A stretch of 64,000 bases of DNA from Candidatus Kapaibacterium thiocyanatum (GCA_001899175.1 MKVH01000002.1:62001-126000), one strand, 5' to 3'; numbered from the stretch's first letter, positions 43,675-52,696 are shown. The notes: generated from the letters alone by a model not told the origin. Numbers and translations: made by a program.

Positions 43675-44225
43675 CGACGGCCGAAGGAGAACGATCGGTC
43701 GTCATACGGCCCGTACGTCAGGACGATCCGATATCGGACATCACCGCCCTCCTTCACAGGGCCTATCGTCCGCTTGCCGACATGGGGCTGCGCTTCCTGG
43801 CGACCTATCAGGACGACGACACGACGCGCGAACGCCTGTTCGATGGGATGGGATTCGTGGCCATCCTCGACGACGTCATCGTTGGAACCGTCAGTGCCTA
43901 TGCTGCGAGCAATGCCGAAGAATGCGCCTGGTACCGTAACGCCGGAGTATGGTGCTTCGGGCAGTTCGCCGTCGAACCGGACCTCCAGCAATCGGGCCTC
44001 GGTTCGGCCATGCTGCGATTCGTGGAAGATCTGAGCCGCAGGGAAGGCGGGCTCGAGCTGGCCCTCGACACCTCGGAACAGGCGACGCATCTCATCGACT
44101 ACTATACACGACGCGGCTTCCGCTTCGTCGCATACGTGAAGTGGCCTTCCACGAACTACCGCAGCGTCGTGCTGAGCAAGAACCTCGGCAACGGTGACGT
44201 CACGATCTCAGACGCGGATCGGTAG
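43647..44225 (+). CDS. GNAT-family N-acetyltransferase
   Basis: The protein has 192 residues. GNAT fold with a start VVIRPVRQDDPISD and the acetyl-CoA loop AVEPDLQQSGLGSAML (Q-x-x-G-x-G/A type), followed by SRREGGLELALDTSE and YYTRRGFRFVAYVKW. The substrate is unknown. Its ATG lies 28 nt inside pdxH; no later ATG or GTG gives a complete fold, so the overlap seems real. Its 3' end overlaps by 26 nt the convergent ABC permease gene. Terminal residues beyond the GNAT core are poorly conserved by appearance. Confidence 0.8.
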   Translation: MDHRTTIAIATAEGERSVVIRPVRQDDPISDITALLHRAYRPLADMGLRFLATYQDDDTTRERLFDGMGFVAILDDVIVGTVSAYAASNAEECAWYRNAGVWCFGQFAVEPDLQQSGLGSAMLRFVEDLSRREGGLELALDTSEQATHLIDYYTRRGFRFVAYVKWPSTNYRSVVLSKNLGNGDVTISDADR

Positions 44226-45255
44226 CATCGCGCAATGCATCGCCGATCAGATTGAAGGCGCTCACGGTGATGAAGATCATCAGTCCGGGATAGACGGCGA
44301 GCCACCATGAATACGTGCTCGACCGTGCCTTGAAGAGCACGGACCCCCAGGTGACGACGGTGGGCGGTACGCCGAAACCCAGGAAGGACAGGGCGCTTTC
44401 GAACAGGATGGCGCTCACGATGCCGAAGGCGGCATAGATGAGAACGGGGGCGATGGCGTTCGGCAGGACGTGACGGAAGATGACGCGGGGTGTCGAATAT
44501 CCCAATGCCGTTGCCGCGCTGACGTAGTCGAGATTCCGCACGCGCAGGACTTCACCGCGCATGAACCGCGCGATGTTCGTCCATCCCGTGATGCCGATCA
44601 GGGCCATGATCAGCCATATCGATCCCTGCTCCACGAGGGCCACGATGGTGATGATCAGGAAGAACCGGGGGAAGGTGATGACGATTTCGATGATACGCGA
44701 GATGGCGATATCGATGGTTCCACCGAAATAGCCTGCGATGGCACCCAGGATGACGCCGATGACGAGGGCGATGCCCATCGCGACGAAGCCGATGGACAGG
44801 GCATAGCGCGAACCGTGGATGAGACCCGACATCACGTCGCGTCCGATATCGTCCGTACCCAGCCAATGCTTCGCCGATGGCGCGCGTTCCTTCAGGGAGA
44901 CCAGCATCTTGTCCGTCGTCTCCGGTGAATAGGGTACCGGCGGGAACACGGCCCAGTCGTATTCCAGCCTGCGCCAGTCCACGTTCAGCAGGTGTTTGTC
45001 CCACGTGGCGATGCCGAGATCGACGGCATATTCCTTGAAGACGGGGAAGATCGTTTCGCCCTTGTAGCTTGCCACGATCGGCTTCTCGTTGGCGAGGACG
45101 TCGGCGAAAACGGCGATGACGAAGATGAAGGAGACGACGTAGAGGCTGATGATGCCGAAGGTGTTCTTGCGGAACTGACGTCGTACGAAGGCTCCATACG
45201 ATTCACCATCGTGACGTTCCGCGGCGGCTTGCTTGGTTTTTCTGAACAGGGCCAT
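44200..45255 (-). CDS. Peptide-type ABC transporter permease (DppC/OppC-like)
   Basis: The protein has 351 residues. An N-terminal cytoplasmic segment and a membrane helix (about 37-57), then a periplasmic loop with the sequence HWLGTDDIGRDVMSGLIHGSR that is typical of DppC/OppC, then five helices with the EAA-type loop ATALGYSTPRVIFRHVLPNA. It pairs with the DppB-like permease 13 nt upstream on the same strand. No substrate-binding protein or ATPases are adjacent. A microcin-C-like or dipeptide substrate is possible, since the extended N-terminus resembles YejE-type subunits. Confidence 0.88.
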   Translation of the reverse strand: MALFRKTKQAAAERHDGESYGAFVRRQFRKNTFGIISLYVVSFIFVIAVFADVLANEKPIVASYKGETIFPVFKEYAVDLGIATWDKHLLNVDWRRLEYDWAVFPPVPYSPETTDKMLVSLKERAPSAKHWLGTDDIGRDVMSGLIHGSRYALSIGFVAMGIALVIGVILGAIAGYFGGTIDIAISRIIEIVITFPRFFLIITIVALVEQGSIWLIMALIGITGWTNIARFMRGEVLRVRNLDYVSAATALGYSTPRVIFRHVLPNAIAPVLIYAAFGIVSAILFESALSFLGFGVPPTVVTWGSVLFKARSSTYSWWLAVYPGLMIFITVSAFNLIGDALRDATDPRLRS

Positions 45256-45268
45256 GATGATGCGTTCC

Positions 45269-46351
45269 TTAGGCGGCCTTCTTGCCGTATGAGATTCGTG
45301 GGTCGGCTACGGAATACAGAAGATCGGCCAGCAGCATGCCGATGAGTGTCAGTACGGCCGAGATGGTGAAGACAGCCATGATCATGGGATAGTCGCGTGC
45401 GATGAGCGCCCGATAGGAAAGTTCGCCCATGCCGGGAATACTGAAGATCGATTCGATGATGACGGAGCCGCCGATGAGGTTGGGGATCAGGGCGGCGACG
45501 ATCGTGATCAGGGGAATGAGGGCATTGCGGAAGGCATGGCGGAAGACGACGGCGCGCTCGCCGAGGCCCTTCGCCCGGGCCGTACGGATGAAGTCCATAC
45601 GGATGACTTCGAGCATGGACGACCGCATCTGCCGCGAGATGAAGGCGAAGTCGGCATAGACGTACACGAACATCGGAAGTGCCAGGTGCCAGGCATAGTC
45701 CGAGAACCGTTTCCATATGGACCAGTTCGACGTGAAGCCGGGTGATCGCAGGCCACCGCTCGGAAAGATGGAGAGGAATTCGGGATTGGCGAGGAAGGTC
45801 ACGGCCAGCGTACCGATCCAGAAGACCGGCAGCGAATAGAGGGCGAAGAGGACGAAGGTCGAGATCCTGTCGGTCAGCGTTCCCGAATGCGTCGCCGAAT
45901 AGATGCCGAGCGGGACGGCCACGGCATAGGCGATGAAGATTGCGAGGATGTTCATCAGCAGCGTTACCGGTACGCGTTCGAGCATCTTGTCGAAGACCGG
46001 TCTGTTATCCTGGAAGGACCTGCCGAAATCCGGACGGCCGGTGAACCTCAAGGCACTCCAGTTCGTGCCCTGATCGGTGAAGACGTTCTGCATATCGAAG
46101 GCGAGCAGTCCGCCGGTCCAGATGCAGTACTGTTGCCAGATGGGTTTGTCGAGATGCCATTGCTTGCGGATCATCTCGATGGTCTTCTCGTTGAGGCTCG
46201 AACGTCCGCTCATGCCTCCTTCCGCGCCCTGGCCTACCTTCGCGGCTGCAGGATCGCCCGGAGCCAGCCGGCTCACGCCGAAGGAGATCACGGTGATGAT
46301 GAAGAGCGTAGGGAGGAAGAGCAGCGTGCGCTTCAGAATGTATTGCCACAT
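45269..46351 (-). CDS. Peptide-type ABC transporter permease (DppB/OppB-like)
   Basis: The protein has 360 residues. It starts MWQYILKRTLLFLPTLFIIT, the hallmark of DppB/OppB permeases, with SRLAPGDPA immediately after the first helix and an EAA loop RTARAKGLGERAVVFRHAF. An upstream in-frame ATG at 46414 lies within yraN and is rejected. A longer periplasmic insertion (about residues 40-130) after the first helix is like that of YejB subunits. It is the second gene of yraN-dppB-dppC on the minus strand. Confidence 0.88.
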   Translation of the reverse strand: MWQYILKRTLLFLPTLFIITVISFGVSRLAPGDPAAAKVGQGAEGGMSGRSSLNEKTIEMIRKQWHLDKPIWQQYCIWTGGLLAFDMQNVFTDQGTNWSALRFTGRPDFGRSFQDNRPVFDKMLERVPVTLLMNILAIFIAYAVAVPLGIYSATHSGTLTDRISTFVLFALYSLPVFWIGTLAVTFLANPEFLSIFPSGGLRSPGFTSNWSIWKRFSDYAWHLALPMFVYVYADFAFISRQMRSSMLEVIRMDFIRTARAKGLGERAVVFRHAFRNALIPLITIVAALIPNLIGGSVIIESIFSIPGMGELSYRALIARDYPMIMAVFTISAVLTLIGMLLADLLYSVADPRISYGKKAA

Positions 46352-46400
46352 GGGCGCTAATCTCGTCAATCCTGACGAATCACGCTGCATCGCGGGCCGT

Positions 46401-46754
46401 TCACGTGAAGGCATCGACGAGGTGGCGCAGACCGCTGTTTCCCGTCATCATCTCGACGGCGATGACGTCGAACCGGCAGGGAACGTCGACGACGTTCCGC
46501 ATCGACAGCCACATGCCGGCCGTGCGCCGGAGGCGCTCGACCTTGCGTCGTGTGATGGATGCTTCCGGACTGCCGTAGCTCTGATAGGTGCGATACCGTA
46601 CTTCGACGAAGACGATGGTATCGCCGTGACGTGCCACGATGTCGAGCTCACCCACGCGGGCGAAGCGGAAGTTGCGGTCGAGGATCTCGTAGCCGTTGCG
46701 TACGAGATGATCACAGGCGCGTTGTTCGGCGCGCTGACCGAGGTCGGTAGACAT
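46401..46754 (-). CDS. YraN/UPF0102-family endonuclease-like protein
   Basis: The protein has 117 residues. The fold is a small restriction-endonuclease-like domain: RAEQRACDHLVRNGYEILDRNFR, GELDIVARHGDTIVFVEVRYR with the Asp...Glu-x-Val/Lys metal-site pattern (here EVR instead of EVK), and ITRRKVERL. Length is typical. The catalytic Lys of the usual EVK is replaced by Arg. It is divergent from ruvA with 66 nt between them, and 49 nt upstream of the dppB-like start. Confidence 0.9.
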   Translation of the reverse strand: MSTDLGQRAEQRACDHLVRNGYEILDRNFRFARVGELDIVARHGDTIVFVEVRYRTYQSYGSPEASITRRKVERLRRTAGMWLSMRNVVDVPCRFDVIAVEMMTGNSGLRHLVDAFT

Positions 46755-46808
46755 ACGTGCATGCGGGTGAAATCCACGTCGTCGTGTGACCGGGATTCCG
46801 AATCGGCG

Positions 46809-46816
46809 TAAGTTTG
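46809..46816 (+). promoter_or_regulatory. Promoter -7 element TAAGTTTG immediately before the ruvA ATG
   Basis: TAAGTTTG is followed by CGCC and then the ATG of ruvA. The start of transcription should fall on or beside the A of the ATG, so the ruvA mRNA would be leaderless. Confidence 0.5.
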
Positions 46817-46820
46817 CGCC

Positions 46821-47411
46821 ATGATTGCACAGCTCAGCGGATCACTTGCCGCACGTTCGGGTACCGACGTCGTCATCGACTGCGGTGGCGTTGGGTATGC
46901 CGTCAGCGTACCGCTGACGACGGCCGACCGGCTTCCCGGTATCGGTGAACGTGTGTCGTTGCTCACGATCATGGTCGTGCGCGAAGACGCCATGCAGTTG
47001 TTCGGCTTCCTTTCCGATGCCGAACGGGAGGCGTTCAAGCTGCTGACGGGAATACAGGGCATCGGCGGCCGTACCGCGCTCGGCATCCTGTCCGCGACGC
47101 CCCTGGCCGAGCTCCGGCTGGCCATCGTCAAGAGCAACGTAGTGGCCCTGCAGCGTCTTCCGGGCGTCGGCAAGAAGACGGCTGAACGCATGGTGGTCGA
47201 ATTACGCGAAAAGATCATCGGAATCGTCCCAAGCGAAGGTGCCGAACCAGCGATCCCGTCCTCTCAGACCACGGAGGAGGCATTGGCCGCGCTGCAATCA
47301 CTGGGCTATGCGAAGGCGGCCGCCGAAAAGGCGATCAAGGCCGTGCTGGCCGTCGACCCCGATGCCATCGCATCGAGCGAAACACTCATCCGCAAGGCAT
47401 TGCGCGTATGA
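46821..47411 (+). CDS. ruvA: Holliday junction branch-migration protein RuvA
   Basis: The protein has 196 residues. OB-fold domain I (MIAQLSGSLAARSGTDVVID), then two helix-hairpin-helix motifs (LLTGIQGIGGRTALGIL and LQRLPGVGKKTAERMVVELREKI), a flexible linker, and domain III (EEALAALQSLGYAKAAAEKAI) that contacts RuvB. RuvB is not in the window. The last codons overlap the ATG of the HisA-like gene (ATGA), an unexpected coupling of DNA repair with a TIM-barrel protein. Confidence 0.97.
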   Translation: MIAQLSGSLAARSGTDVVIDCGGVGYAVSVPLTTADRLPGIGERVSLLTIMVVREDAMQLFGFLSDAEREAFKLLTGIQGIGGRTALGILSATPLAELRLAIVKSNVVALQRLPGVGKKTAERMVVELREKIIGIVPSEGAEPAIPSSQTTEEALAALQSLGYAKAAAEKAIKAVLAVDPDAIASSETLIRKALRV

Positions 47412-48217
47412 TACCTTTTCTCGTCATTCCGGCCATCGACCTCGTTCAGGGACGATGCGCACGCTGTATCCTGGGGCAACCCGGGACGGAAACGCTGTAT
47501 TCGGACATGTCCGATCATCCCGTCGAGCTGGCCCAGCTCTGGCGCCGTGAGAACGCCAAGGCCATCCATGTCACGGACATCGATGCGATAAAGGGACTGG
47601 ACGACGACTTGACGATGCAGCAGGTCGTGCGGATGCAGAGGGCCGTCGACGTCCCCATCCAGTTCGTGACCGTGCAGAAGGACGTGGAATCGTATCGCCG
47701 TCTGCTGGCGGCAGGCGTCTATCGCGTTGCCATCAATCGTGTAGCGTGGACGGATCCGGACGGTGTGCGGGAACTGCTCGACGAATATTCTCCGAGCCGC
47801 GTGATCTTCGGTGTCCGTGCTCACAACAGCGACGTCGATCTCGGTCCTGATGTCGGCATGGTGACCGACGAGGAATTCATCCGCCACGTCTACGAACTCG
47901 GCGGCAGGCGCCTGATCTATACGGAATGCGACTGGGAGGGAAGTCTCACGGGACAGAATCTCGATACGATCCGGCGTATCGCCGGTCTCACGAACATGCG
48001 GATCACGACTGCAGGGGGCATCGCTTCACCCCGGGATCTCTGGGCCATCCAGGAACTCGCACCACTCGGCGTCGATAGTGTCGTCATCGGCCGGGCCATG
48101 TACGAGAACACGTTCCCTTGCCAGCGTATCTGGCGCGAGATCGAAGCGGAACTCGAGCCGGAACTGCATGCACGGTTCGACGACGACATGGAACAGTCGA
48201 GCATTTCACGACTGTAG
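47408..48217 (+). CDS. HisA-like TIM-barrel protein lacking key HisA motifs
   Basis: The protein has 269 residues. The barrel aligns with HisA: IPAIDLVQGRCARC at the start (Asp11 = the first catalytic Asp), AIHVTDIDAIKG, the Thr-containing LIYTECDWEGSLTGQN and the second phosphate loop TTAGGIAS. However, the first phosphate-binding GGGIR is replaced by FVTVQKD and the second catalytic Asp strand (FSLDTRGG in HisA) reads FGVRAHNSD. ProFAR isomerase activity is therefore doubtful. About 25 extra residues at the C-terminus. No other his genes are nearby; it overlaps ruvA by 4 nt. Confidence 0.8.
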   Translation: MIPFLVIPAIDLVQGRCARCILGQPGTETLYSDMSDHPVELAQLWRRENAKAIHVTDIDAIKGLDDDLTMQQVVRMQRAVDVPIQFVTVQKDVESYRRLLAAGVYRVAINRVAWTDPDGVRELLDEYSPSRVIFGVRAHNSDVDLGPDVGMVTDEEFIRHVYELGGRRLIYTECDWEGSLTGQNLDTIRRIAGLTNMRITTAGGIASPRDLWAIQELAPLGVDSVVIGRAMYENTFPCQRIWREIEAELEPELHARFDDDMEQSSISRL

Positions 48218-48228
48218 CCTCGCCGTCA

Positions 48229-48804
48229 TCAATTCGTCGGTAGAGCATAGACGACGCCGGCATGGATGCCGATCGTCCCGATCGCATCATCGGCGAACGT
48301 CCACGTATACCGTCCATACACGTCCACATCCAGCTTCTCGCTGACGGGTATCTGTATGCCGACCAGGCCTGCGACCGCGGGATTGACCTCGCTCACGCCG
48401 TCGATGCGGCGGGGGACGTTGGACACGAGCATATCGGCTTCGAGGTACGTCATCCCGGCCTGACCTTCCACCCAGGGCGTCCAGCCGTGCTTGACGAAGC
48501 GCCAGCGTGCGTTCGCCATCATCTGATACATCGTGACGGCGAAGTCCGAAAGGTCGTCGTTACCCACCGTGCCGAGCGTCATCCGCGTCCACGTACCGCA
48601 GACGCCGATGCGGAGCTGCCGTGTGGCCGCATAGTGGTAGCCGAGCGAGAATCCGAGTGCCGGTTTCGCCGCCAGATCGTCGGAAAGAGCGCCCTGTGGA
48701 AAAACATAGCTGATCGTCAACGGCAGGAAGTGGTCGTCCGTCGACGCGAACGTGGAACAGGGCAGGAGGGCGGCGAGGGCGAGGATTACGAGCGAACGTT
48801 TCAT
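48229..48804 (-). CDS. Small outer-membrane beta-barrel-like protein
   Basis: The protein has 191 residues. Signal peptide MKRSLVILALAALLPCSTFAS, then alternating amphipathic strands with many aromatic residues (LGFSLGYHYAATRQLRIGV, YQMMANARWRF, VDVYGRYTWTF), ending in VVYALPTN. The pattern is that of an 8-stranded outer-membrane barrel (OmpA/Omp-beta-brl type). Function unknown. The start at 48804 is chosen for the signal peptide; upstream in-frame residues overlap the promoter TATCTTTG at 48833-48840. Confidence 0.7.
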   Translation of the reverse strand: MKRSLVILALAALLPCSTFASTDDHFLPLTISYVFPQGALSDDLAAKPALGFSLGYHYAATRQLRIGVCGTWTRMTLGTVGNDDLSDFAVTMYQMMANARWRFVKHGWTPWVEGQAGMTYLEADMLVSNVPRRIDGVSEVNPAVAGLVGIQIPVSEKLDVDVYGRYTWTFADDAIGTIGIHAGVVYALPTN

Positions 48805-48832
48805 GGAGCGGCGGAATAAGGGTACGATGACG

Positions 48833-48840
48833 CAAAGATA
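48833..48840 (-). promoter_or_regulatory. Promoter -7 element TATCTTTG for the outer-membrane protein
   Basis: On the minus strand this reads TATCTTTG, matching TAnnTTTG, 29 nt before the ATG. Confidence 0.55.
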
Positions 48841-48901
48841 CGCACACGGGAAGTGTGACATTTGCTCCACGTCGTATCCTGTTCGCTAGCTCGAAAAATT
48901 G

Positions 48902-48909
48902 TATGTTTG
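48902..48909 (+). promoter_or_regulatory. Promoter -7 element TATGTTTG for nuoG-nuoH-nuoI
   Basis: TATGTTTG matches TAnnTTTG and lies 32 nt before the nuoG ATG. Confidence 0.6.
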
Positions 48910-48940
48910 CGCGATTTACGACCATTCTGCAGCGCACGAA

Positions 48941-50716
48941 ATGCCACAGATTATCATCGACGGGCAGATCATCGAGGCGGCCTCGGGCAAGACCATCATC
49001 GAGGCTGCTCTGGAGAACGGCATCACCATTCCCCACTTTTGCTGGCACCCGGCTCTGTCGGTTGCGGGCAATTGCCGGATGTGTCTGGTGAACGTCGGAT
49101 CGCACAAGAAGAATGCCGAAGGCGGGCTGATGTTCGACGACGACGGACAGCCGGTCGTGCAATGGATACCGAAGATGCAGATTGCCTGCGCTACGCCCGT
49201 TGCCGATGGTATGATCGTCGATACGAGCGGACCCAAGGCCGTCCAGGCGCAGGAATCCGTCATGGAGTTCCTGCTCATCAATCATCCCCTGGATTGTCCG
49301 ATCTGTGACGAGGCGGGGCAGTGCAAGCTGCAGGAATACGCCTTCGTCCACTCGAAGGGCAAAAGCCGCTTCGATGAGGAAAAGGTCCACAAGCCGAAGC
49401 GCGTCGAACTCGGTCCACAGATCATGTTCGACGGCGAGCGTTGCATCTCGTGCTCGCGATGCATCCGCTTCTCGGAGGAAGTGGCCGATCAGCCGGTCCT
49501 GTCCTTCGTGCGCCGTGGCGACAAGGTGACGATCGAGACCTTCCCCGGAACGACCTTCGACAGCCCCTATTCGATGAACGTCATCGATATCTGTCCGGTA
49601 GGCGCATTGACCAGCATCGACTTCCGTTTCCGTGCCCGCGTATGGGAGATGTCCTTCACGGACAGCGTCTGTACCGGATGCGCGCGCGGCTGCAACATCA
49701 AGGTCGGCGTGATGAACAACGAAGTGCTCCGCGTCGAGCCTCGTACGAACATGCACGTCAACACGTACTGGATGTGCGATCACGGACGTCTCACGACGCC
49801 TGCGAAGGCCAACGACAATCGCGTCGACGGTCCGCACGTCCGTCGTAACGGCATGCTCGCTCGCGTTTCGTGGGACGAAGCCATCGCCGCCGCCGCCGAT
49901 GCGCTGAAGGGACTGAAGGGCCAGGAAATCGTCGTTCTCGGTTCGGCCCATGCAACGAACGAAGACAACTATCTGCTGGCACGTCTCGCTCAGAACGTGC
50001 TCAAGACGAATAACATCGACTTCATCAAGCACAACGACCAGTCCTTCGGCGATACGAAGCTGAAGATCAACGACGTCTCAGCGAACGCCATCGGCGCTCA
50101 TGCCGTCGGCATCACGCCCGCCAATGGTGGTCATGGCGTCGATCAGCTCATCGATCGCATCAGGCACAATCACGTCAAGGCACTTATCGTGCTCGAGGAT
50201 ACGCTCGAGTCGCATTCGACGGCCCTGGCCGAAGCGGCCGCAGGCGTAGACGTCCTGATCGTTCTGTCGTCGACGATGTCGGTCACGGCCCGTCAGGCGA
50301 GCGTCCTGCTCCCGGCTGCGTCGTTCGCCGAACTCGAAGGCACCTACACGAATACCCTGCATCGCGTCCAGCATGTCCAGCCCGCTCTCGTCACGAAGGA
50401 GAACGCCCGGTACATGGGAATGAAGATGAGCCGCTGGGACAAGTTCGGTTCGCCGAACGACCGGTGGACGCATGGTGAACGCCGCGACTGCCGTCAGGCA
50501 TGGCGGATCGTACAGGACATCGCCAACGCCCTCGGTGCTGGATGGACGTACGCGCATTCGACGGACGTCTTCGCCGACGTGGCGACGCACGTGAAGAGCT
50601 TCCATGGCATGAGCTATGAAGTTCTGGATGCATATCAAGGTCTGATTCTTGGCAAGGGCGATCAGCCCGAACCGGTCGGCGTCATCTATGAGTCCCACGT
50701 TCTGAAGCCGAATTGA
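48941..50716 (+). CDS. nuoG: NADH-quinone oxidoreductase subunit G
   Basis: The protein has 591 residues. It begins with a 2Fe-2S ferredoxin domain (Cys34, Cys45, Cys48 and a fourth in QIACATP), then the His-Cys cluster segment HPLDCPICDEAGQC, a 4Fe-4S region (ERCISCSRCIRF and DICPVGAL), a CTGCARGCN segment for the extra cluster, and a shortened molybdopterin-oxidoreductase-like domain. NuoG carries electrons along the peripheral arm. The start MPQIIIDGQI is chosen by homology; the upstream in-frame ATG at 48899 overlaps the promoter. nuoH follows after 1 nt. Confidence 0.93.
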   Translation: MPQIIIDGQIIEAASGKTIIEAALENGITIPHFCWHPALSVAGNCRMCLVNVGSHKKNAEGGLMFDDDGQPVVQWIPKMQIACATPVADGMIVDTSGPKAVQAQESVMEFLLINHPLDCPICDEAGQCKLQEYAFVHSKGKSRFDEEKVHKPKRVELGPQIMFDGERCISCSRCIRFSEEVADQPVLSFVRRGDKVTIETFPGTTFDSPYSMNVIDICPVGALTSIDFRFRARVWEMSFTDSVCTGCARGCNIKVGVMNNEVLRVEPRTNMHVNTYWMCDHGRLTTPAKANDNRVDGPHVRRNGMLARVSWDEAIAAAADALKGLKGQEIVVLGSAHATNEDNYLLARLAQNVLKTNNIDFIKHNDQSFGDTKLKINDVSANAIGAHAVGITPANGGHGVDQLIDRIRHNHVKALIVLEDTLESHSTALAEAAAGVDVLIVLSSTMSVTARQASVLLPAASFAELEGTYTNTLHRVQHVQPALVTKENARYMGMKMSRWDKFGSPNDRWTHGERRDCRQAWRIVQDIANALGAGWTYAHSTDVFADVATHVKSFHGMSYEVLDAYQGLILGKGDQPEPVGVIYESHVLKPN

Positions 50717-50717
50717 T

Positions 50718-51767
50718 ATGGATTTGACCCAACTGCTGATCATTCTCATTCAGGGTGGCATTCTTGTCAATGTCATGCTCATTTCGGCAGCCTTCATGGT
50801 GTTGGCCGAGCGGAAGGTCGCTGCCTGGATCCAGAACCGTATCGGCCCGAACCGGGTAGGCCCATGGGGGTTGCTGCAGTCGTTCGCCGACGTGTTCAAG
50901 CTCTACATGAAGGAAGACGTCGTACCGGCGGCCGCCGATTATCGTTTTCATGCCCTGGCGCCGGTCATTTCGATCGCCGTCGCCATCACGGTCTATGCCG
51001 TGATTCCCTGGAGCGGTCCGTTCGTCGAGATCAACGGCATCCAGTACGGTCTGACGATGGCGCCGAACATGAACGTGGCGCTGCTCGTCATCCTGGCCAT
51101 GACGTCGGTCGGCGTCTATGGCGTGGCTCTCGCCGGCTGGTCGTCGAACAACAAGTATTCGCTCATGGGCGGTCTGCGCTCCGCGGCGCAGATGATTTCC
51201 TATGAACTGTCGATGGGCCTGTCGATCGTCGGCGTTCTCATGCTGGCCGGTTCGCTCAACCTCGTCGAGATCATCATGGCGCAGGTGAAGAGCGGCTGGT
51301 TCGTCTTCTATCAGCCCTTCGCCTTCATCATCTTCATCATCACGGCTCTCGCTGAAACGAACCGGGCTCCGTTCGACCTTCCTGAAGCCGAGCCCGAGCT
51401 CGTGGGTGGATATCACACGGAATATTCGGGCATGAAGTTCGGTCTGCTCTACCTGGCCGAATACGCCAACATGCTCGCGTCGAGCGCCATCATGGCCACG
51501 CTCTTCCTCGGTGGATGGGACCTCATCCCGTTCCTCGACGATTCGGCCATTCTGGGCCTGCCCCAGGGCTCGTTGCCCATGGCCATCCTCGGCTTCCTCG
51601 CCTTCGCAGGCAAGGCCGCCCTCATGGTCTTCGTCTTCATGTGGATCCGCTGGTCGCTCCCGCGCTTCCGCTACGATCAGCTCATGAACCTCGGCTGGAA
51701 GGTCCTGCTGCCACTCTCGCTGGTGAACATCGCCATTACCGGAGTCGTCCTGCTGCTGTTGCAGTGA
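50718..51767 (+). CDS. nuoH: NADH-quinone oxidoreductase subunit H
   Basis: The protein has 349 residues and eight to nine membrane helices. NuoH forms the quinone-access channel at the foot of complex I. Signature segments are ERKVAAWIQNRIGPNRVGP near residue 35 and ALAETNRAPFDLPEAEPELVGGYHTEY, with several conserved Glu. It starts 1 nt after nuoG and is followed 46 nt later by nuoI. Confidence 0.96.
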   Translation: MDLTQLLIILIQGGILVNVMLISAAFMVLAERKVAAWIQNRIGPNRVGPWGLLQSFADVFKLYMKEDVVPAAADYRFHALAPVISIAVAITVYAVIPWSGPFVEINGIQYGLTMAPNMNVALLVILAMTSVGVYGVALAGWSSNNKYSLMGGLRSAAQMISYELSMGLSIVGVLMLAGSLNLVEIIMAQVKSGWFVFYQPFAFIIFIITALAETNRAPFDLPEAEPELVGGYHTEYSGMKFGLLYLAEYANMLASSAIMATLFLGGWDLIPFLDDSAILGLPQGSLPMAILGFLAFAGKAALMVFVFMWIRWSLPRFRYDQLMNLGWKVLLPLSLVNIAITGVVLLLLQ

Positions 51768-51813
51768 GGCCCGGAAACCGTTAACATTCGAACGACACAC
51801 TCGAAATCCAGAC

Positions 51814-52314
51814 ATGGCAAACGTCAATACCAATACCGAAGCACAACGCATGACCTTCTGGGAGCGTATCTACCTCCCTGAAATCGCGCGTGGCCTGGGG
51901 CTGACGCTGCGTCAGATGTTCAAGCCCAAATTCACACGCCAGTATCCCGAAGAGCGCTGGGAACCGGAAGGTTCCTACCGTGGCCGGCCGGTACTGGTCA
52001 TGGAAGAGGATGGGGAACGCTGCGTGGCCTGCGGTCTGTGCTCACGCGTCTGCCCGGCCCTGGCCATCGAAGTCCGTGCCGCCGAGACGACGCAGGACAA
52101 GGAACGCTATCCCGAGAAGTTCGAGATCAACATGCTCCGTTGCATCTACTGCGGCTTCTGCGAAGAAGTCTGTCCGGAAGAGGCCATCGTCATGAGCAAG
52201 GATTACGAACTCGTCTTCGGATCGCAGGAAGAGGGCGTCTTCGGCAAGGAGAAGCTGCTCATTCCCGTGGCGCAGCTCCAGGATCGACTGGAGTTCCTGC
52301 GTCAATGGCGTTGA
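51814..52314 (+). CDS. nuoI: NADH-quinone oxidoreductase subunit I
   Basis: The protein has 166 residues. Two 4Fe-4S ferredoxin motifs, CVACGLCSRVCP and CIYCGFCEEVCP, bind clusters N6a and N6b that pass electrons to NuoB. The N-terminal half contains FWERIYLPEIARGLGLTLRQM, usual for NuoI. It ends the nuoG-nuoH-nuoI unit; an intrinsic terminator follows at about 30 nt. Confidence 0.96.
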   Translation: MANVNTNTEAQRMTFWERIYLPEIARGLGLTLRQMFKPKFTRQYPEERWEPEGSYRGRPVLVMEEDGERCVACGLCSRVCPALAIEVRAAETTQDKERYPEKFEINMLRCIYCGFCEEVCPEEAIVMSKDYELVFGSQEEGVFGKEKLLIPVAQLQDRLEFLRQWR

Positions 52315-52346
52315 TCGTCCGGCATCGTACATAGACCCTGAACATG

Positions 52347-52384
52347 AAGGGTGTCCCGTTCATTCCGGGACACCCTTTTTCTTT
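52347..52384 (+). terminator. Intrinsic terminator of nuoGHI
   Basis: A perfect 12-bp stem (AAGGGTGTCCCG / CGGGACACCCTT) with a 7-nt loop, followed by TTTCTTT. One of the clearest terminators in the window, closing the core region before the accessory patch. Confidence 0.92.
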
Positions 52385-52696
52385 GCTGCCCTGAATATCC
52401 CGCGGTACCGAACCGTCGTGCCATGCATGATCCGTATGACGAGAGCCGCGGGTAGTGCCCTGGTTCGGAGTCGTTGATATGGACAGCCCCGCGATGCAAG
52501 TCGCGATCGAGCTACGGAAGGTCGATGAACCACCGGGGATCTTGCATCGAAGCCCCTCCCGCAACGACGCCCATTGCTTTCTCCTTCGGTTATCGGAATT
52601 TCGGGACAAACAGGAAGTCACATCGTCCGGCTTCGATTCATCAAGTCAGCCGACGTCTCCGCATCACATCCGCAGATATATCAGGGGCGGCGTTCA
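52385..52696. other. Intergenic stretch without recognisable gene
   Basis: About 310 nt between the nuoI terminator and the GNAT gene. Short open frames occur on both strands but none shows a family pattern, signal peptide or ribosome-binding site. It may be debris at the left edge of the accessory patch. Confidence 0.5.
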
